Source: Rehmannia glutinosa (lineage: Eukaryota > Streptophyta > Magnoliopsida > Lamiales > Orobanchaceae). From it: a stretch of DNA of 64,000 nt. The stretch lies in contig CM071935.1 in the NCBI GenBank assembly GCA_016081115.2, positions 54,918,680 through 54,982,679 of the forward strand, given 5' to 3'. Below the pieces are notes generated by a model that saw only the letters and a program-made list of their open reading frames with translations, had not been told where the DNA came from and ran no database searches. Made by a program: the position numbers and the translations under genes. Below, piece by piece: positions 61,310 to 64,000 of the stretch (positions within the stretch are counted from its first letter, which is position 1; every line of letters begins with the position of its first letter).

Positions 61310-62540
61310 CTTTCAAATATTTGAAAATTTCTTTTAACGACACTTTAATGAGATTCGTTGGGATAGTTTAGAAGTCGAGCATATAGACATAAGGCATAGA
61401 GTATGTCGAGTCTAAAAAAGTAATAAACGAAGATAAACATACCTCAAATTTGTTTGTCACCCGATATGCCTTCCTCAACCTTTGTCAATCTTTACATTGG
61501 TAGCCATAGAGGTTGAGATGATTCTTCCTTCTTCAATGCCTAACTTCTTCAAAGGTACTTATGTATACTTTGATTGTGAAATATAACCATCTTTTTGGCA
61601 TTGTTTAACTAGAAGTCCAACGAAGAAATTAAGCTCCCCCATCATGCTCATCTCAAATACACCTAACAACAACTTAGAAAATATCTTGTACAAAAATTCA
61701 TTAGTAGCACCAAATCAACCTAAATTTACACTAATAAGCAATCTTGCCCTTTTTCAAAAACAAAGAGAGTAGTATGAACTTTACCTCTTGTAAAACCATT
61801 TTGCAAAAAAAAAAAAAAATAAGTCTATCAAACCATGCACGGGGTGCTTATTTTAAACATACAATGCCTTTTGTAAAAATCATTTGGCCCAAAAAATTTC
61901 CAAAACCCCGTTTGTTTTACATAGACTTCTTTGAAAATAAAACCATTTAGAAAATTGGATTTAACATCCATTTGGTAAAGCTTGAAATTTTCTTAAAACA
62001 AGAATGGGCAAGTAAAATGTGAATGGCTTCAAAAACATGCTACGGTGCAAATGTTTTATCAAAATCAATACCTTCTTCTTGTCATTACCTTTGAGCTATT
62101 AACCTTACCTTGGTTATCAAGCATGTTTCGAAATACCAAAAATTCTTGCAAAATCTTAACAAGATATCTTGCACAAGAGCATAGTAATATCAAACAATAG
62201 AGACACAAAGACAAGTAACACATACCATGCTATCAAACGAATCATCAAGAGTTCAATAAGACTATAGTGGAGACCTCATTTAAAAGATGCATTTGAACAA
62301 GAGTTTTGACAATAATGAATATGTGCATAATTTTGAGAAAGGGATGAAAATCAAATGTTTTATCAAAACAAAAATATAATCCTTTGCAAGACTTGGATAA
62401 AAACAAGCTTCAAAGAATAGTGCCTTTCAAAAAATCGAAAAATCCTCTTAATGACACTTATGTGAAATACTTTGAAATAACTTGAAAAACAAGCACATAG
62501 GCATATGACAAAAATATATCGAGTCTATGAGATGAATACC
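61310..62540 (-). pseudogene. RT and RNase H remnants of element D, rearranged
   Basis: On the minus strand, RT pieces include [19 protein letters not shown] sequence (about 62090-62040), NGFTRGKVHTT (about 61805-61770) and FEMSMMGELNFFVGLLVKQ (about 61665-61600). The RNase H connection, matching 17030-17150 of element C, occurs twice: downstream of RT at 61420-61310 and upstream of it at 62530-62424. Integrase is not seen. Stops and shifts are frequent. The duplicated segment shows that the copy was rearranged after it stopped being functional. Confidence 0.7.
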
Positions 62541-62897
62541 AATGATGAGCGTACCTCGATAGTTTATGGTCCTCTCTTGAGAAAAATAACCATTGATGAA
62601 AATATATATGTCCTACACAATTCCTAACACGTCTTGCACAAGCATAATGATACAAATGTAGGCTAAGTAATAAGAGATATCATAAATGTGCTTATGCTAT
62701 ATATAAAACCATAGATAATAAAATATTTTAGCCTTAGTAAATGCACAAGATTTTATTAAAACATTATGCAAGGTCTCCTTTTCAAAAAATTTAAAAACAC
62801 AAATATGTAGAAGACCTCTTTGAAAATATTTTGAAAAACCATTTTGACAATTAAGGCACAAACAAGAACATGCATAATAACAAAATAAAATGCATAT
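62541..62897 (-). other. AT-rich spacer in element D, no recognisable gene
   Basis: Integrase would be expected between gag and RT but no motif is visible. A weak third copy of the RNase H connection may lie at 62771-62880. Confidence 0.4.
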
Positions 62898-63963
62898 TTA
62901 AATGGGGAGATATGATTTACCAATTTCGCCATTTCCATGGGTTATGTCGTTCCCATTGTTGATGATATCTTCCTTTTGAAAATCATCTTGTTGATGATTG
63001 CTCTTCCTATTGCTCCATTTCCAAGGATTGTGTCCTTCCCATTGTTGATAGTGTTTCCTTCTTGGAAATTCATTTTGATAATGTCTTCTCCTTTGATCGA
63101 ATGAAATGGGCATTTGATGTCTTCTTGGCGGTATGAATTTTCCTTGATTCCGCCGGGTACCTAATATGACATTGATTTGTGGTACCCTCAAATATTTGGG
63201 GCCTTTAGGATTAGCTTTGAGACTTTTAGGTCTCCAACAATAATTAGAGCTATTTCTAGCCCGACAAGTATTTACCGTATGACCCTTTTTACCACAATAG
63301 AAGCATGTAATAATTCGGAAGTGTAATGACCAACATGCTTAGAGACTTGACTATTTTTCATATGATTAACAACATTTGGCTTATGATCAAGTCCTTTATC
63401 ACAATTATGAATATCAACAATATTGGACATTTTATTGGTACTCAAGTTGAATTTTGATAAATCCTTTTTCATGCAATTGATATCCTCAACAAGAGTACTA
63501 TTTTCTTTCTCAAGATTTCTAACCTTGTAAAGAGTGGTGGTGTGATCACATGATAGTGATTCATAGGAAGTAAATAAGTTATCCTTTTCATTTTTCAAAA
63601 TATTGAATTCCTTTTTCAAATTTTTGTATTTAACAAGTAAGCTTTGGAATTTATTTTGAAGCTCATCATAATCATTTTGCAAATCACTATATTCATTTTG
63701 TAATTCATTATCATAGGAAGTAGAAGGTTTAGAACTTACCTCGTTTTCTTCTTGAAGCCCATAAGACATTGTTCAACTTCTTCATAGTTGGAAGTTGTGA
63801 GAGGCTTATTCCTTGGATTTGATTTTGTATCCACTTGAGAGGTAGATGCTTTTGAGTGACTCCTTTCATTTGCATATACTTCTTCCAATTTTCTCCATAC
63901 TTCATGAGCCGATATAATTTCTACAATATGATCATATTCCAAAATGGTAAGTGAACAATACAA
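62898..63963 (-). pseudogene. Copia gag of element D, partial
   Basis: The minus-strand frame at 63963-63736 has YCSLTILEYDHI and SAHEVWRKLEEVYANE, a Copia gag capsid motif. At 63769-63272 a 165-codon frame is a coiled-coil-like Asn/Lys/Glu stretch with LQNDYDELQNKFQSLLVKYK, then a zinc-knuckle-like remnant near 63300-63280. At 63191-62898 it is Arg/Gln/Asn-rich. Element C has the same order at 13660-15006, with matching words such as DYDELQ and KEFN. The first part of gag lies beyond the window. One frame change lies near 63750. Confidence 0.8.
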
Positions 63964-64000
63964 AATATTAAGAGCTTTACCGTTTAAGGAAATGATTTTC

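Larger units (their letters stand above)
58290..64000 (-). mobile_element. Copia element D, relative of C, 3' part
   Basis: On the minus strand: gag (from the window edge), scrambled pol remnants, a 3' non-coding region, a polypurine tract and the 3' LTR (59772-58290). Gag, LTR ends and non-coding motifs match element C. The 5' LTR is outside the window. Confidence 0.85.

Overview
This window is plant nuclear DNA made almost entirely of LTR retrotransposons stacked inside one another. I see no host gene, tRNA gene or rRNA gene. The evidence for a plant is: Copia LTR elements primed by initiator-methionine tRNA; Tat-like Gypsy elements primed at a GGCGCC-type site; a CACTA-type MITE; a tRNA-derived SINE; and short AT-rich introns. 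A eudicot, perhaps an asterid, is my guess only. Almost every reading frame is broken by small indels and C-to-T type stops.

Bases 1-8477 hold the 3' part of a plus-strand SIRE-like Copia element. A non-autonomous Tat-like Gypsy element (G1, 1521-6562) cuts it. G1 has a gag N-terminus, a 50-bp tandem array, and a spliced-looking gene on the opposite strand with its own TATA box. Two SIRE LTR pieces in opposite orientations follow (6563-8477).

Bases 8970-21786 are a three-level nest. An old plus-strand Copia element (E) is interrupted by a second Copia element (C, 12044-20348), which carries a solo SIRE LTR (15012-16528). An AT-rich stretch and a 299-bp CACTA MITE follow.

Bases 23825-50509 are a minus-strand SIRE-like element (SIRE-A). 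Its 5' LTR is split by a younger, structurally complete relative (SIRE-B, 35665-49706). SIRE-B has two 1562-bp LTRs, a perfect AGTAT target duplication, a primer binding site and a polypurine tract. Both carry gag, protease, integrase, RT and RNase H, then a large extra reading frame (ORF3, about 4.5 kb) before the 3' LTR.

Bases 51952-58289 are a second Tat-like Gypsy element (G2). It has gag-protease but no RT or integrase, a 120-bp higher-order repeat, and an intron-bearing antisense gene. Bases 58290-64000 are the 3' part of a minus-strand relative of C (element D) that runs off the window.

The points most worth following are ORF3 of the SIRE-like elements (three copies) and the spliced antisense genes in both Tat-like elements. 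Family assignments rest on motif recognition by eye; no database search or alignment was run.
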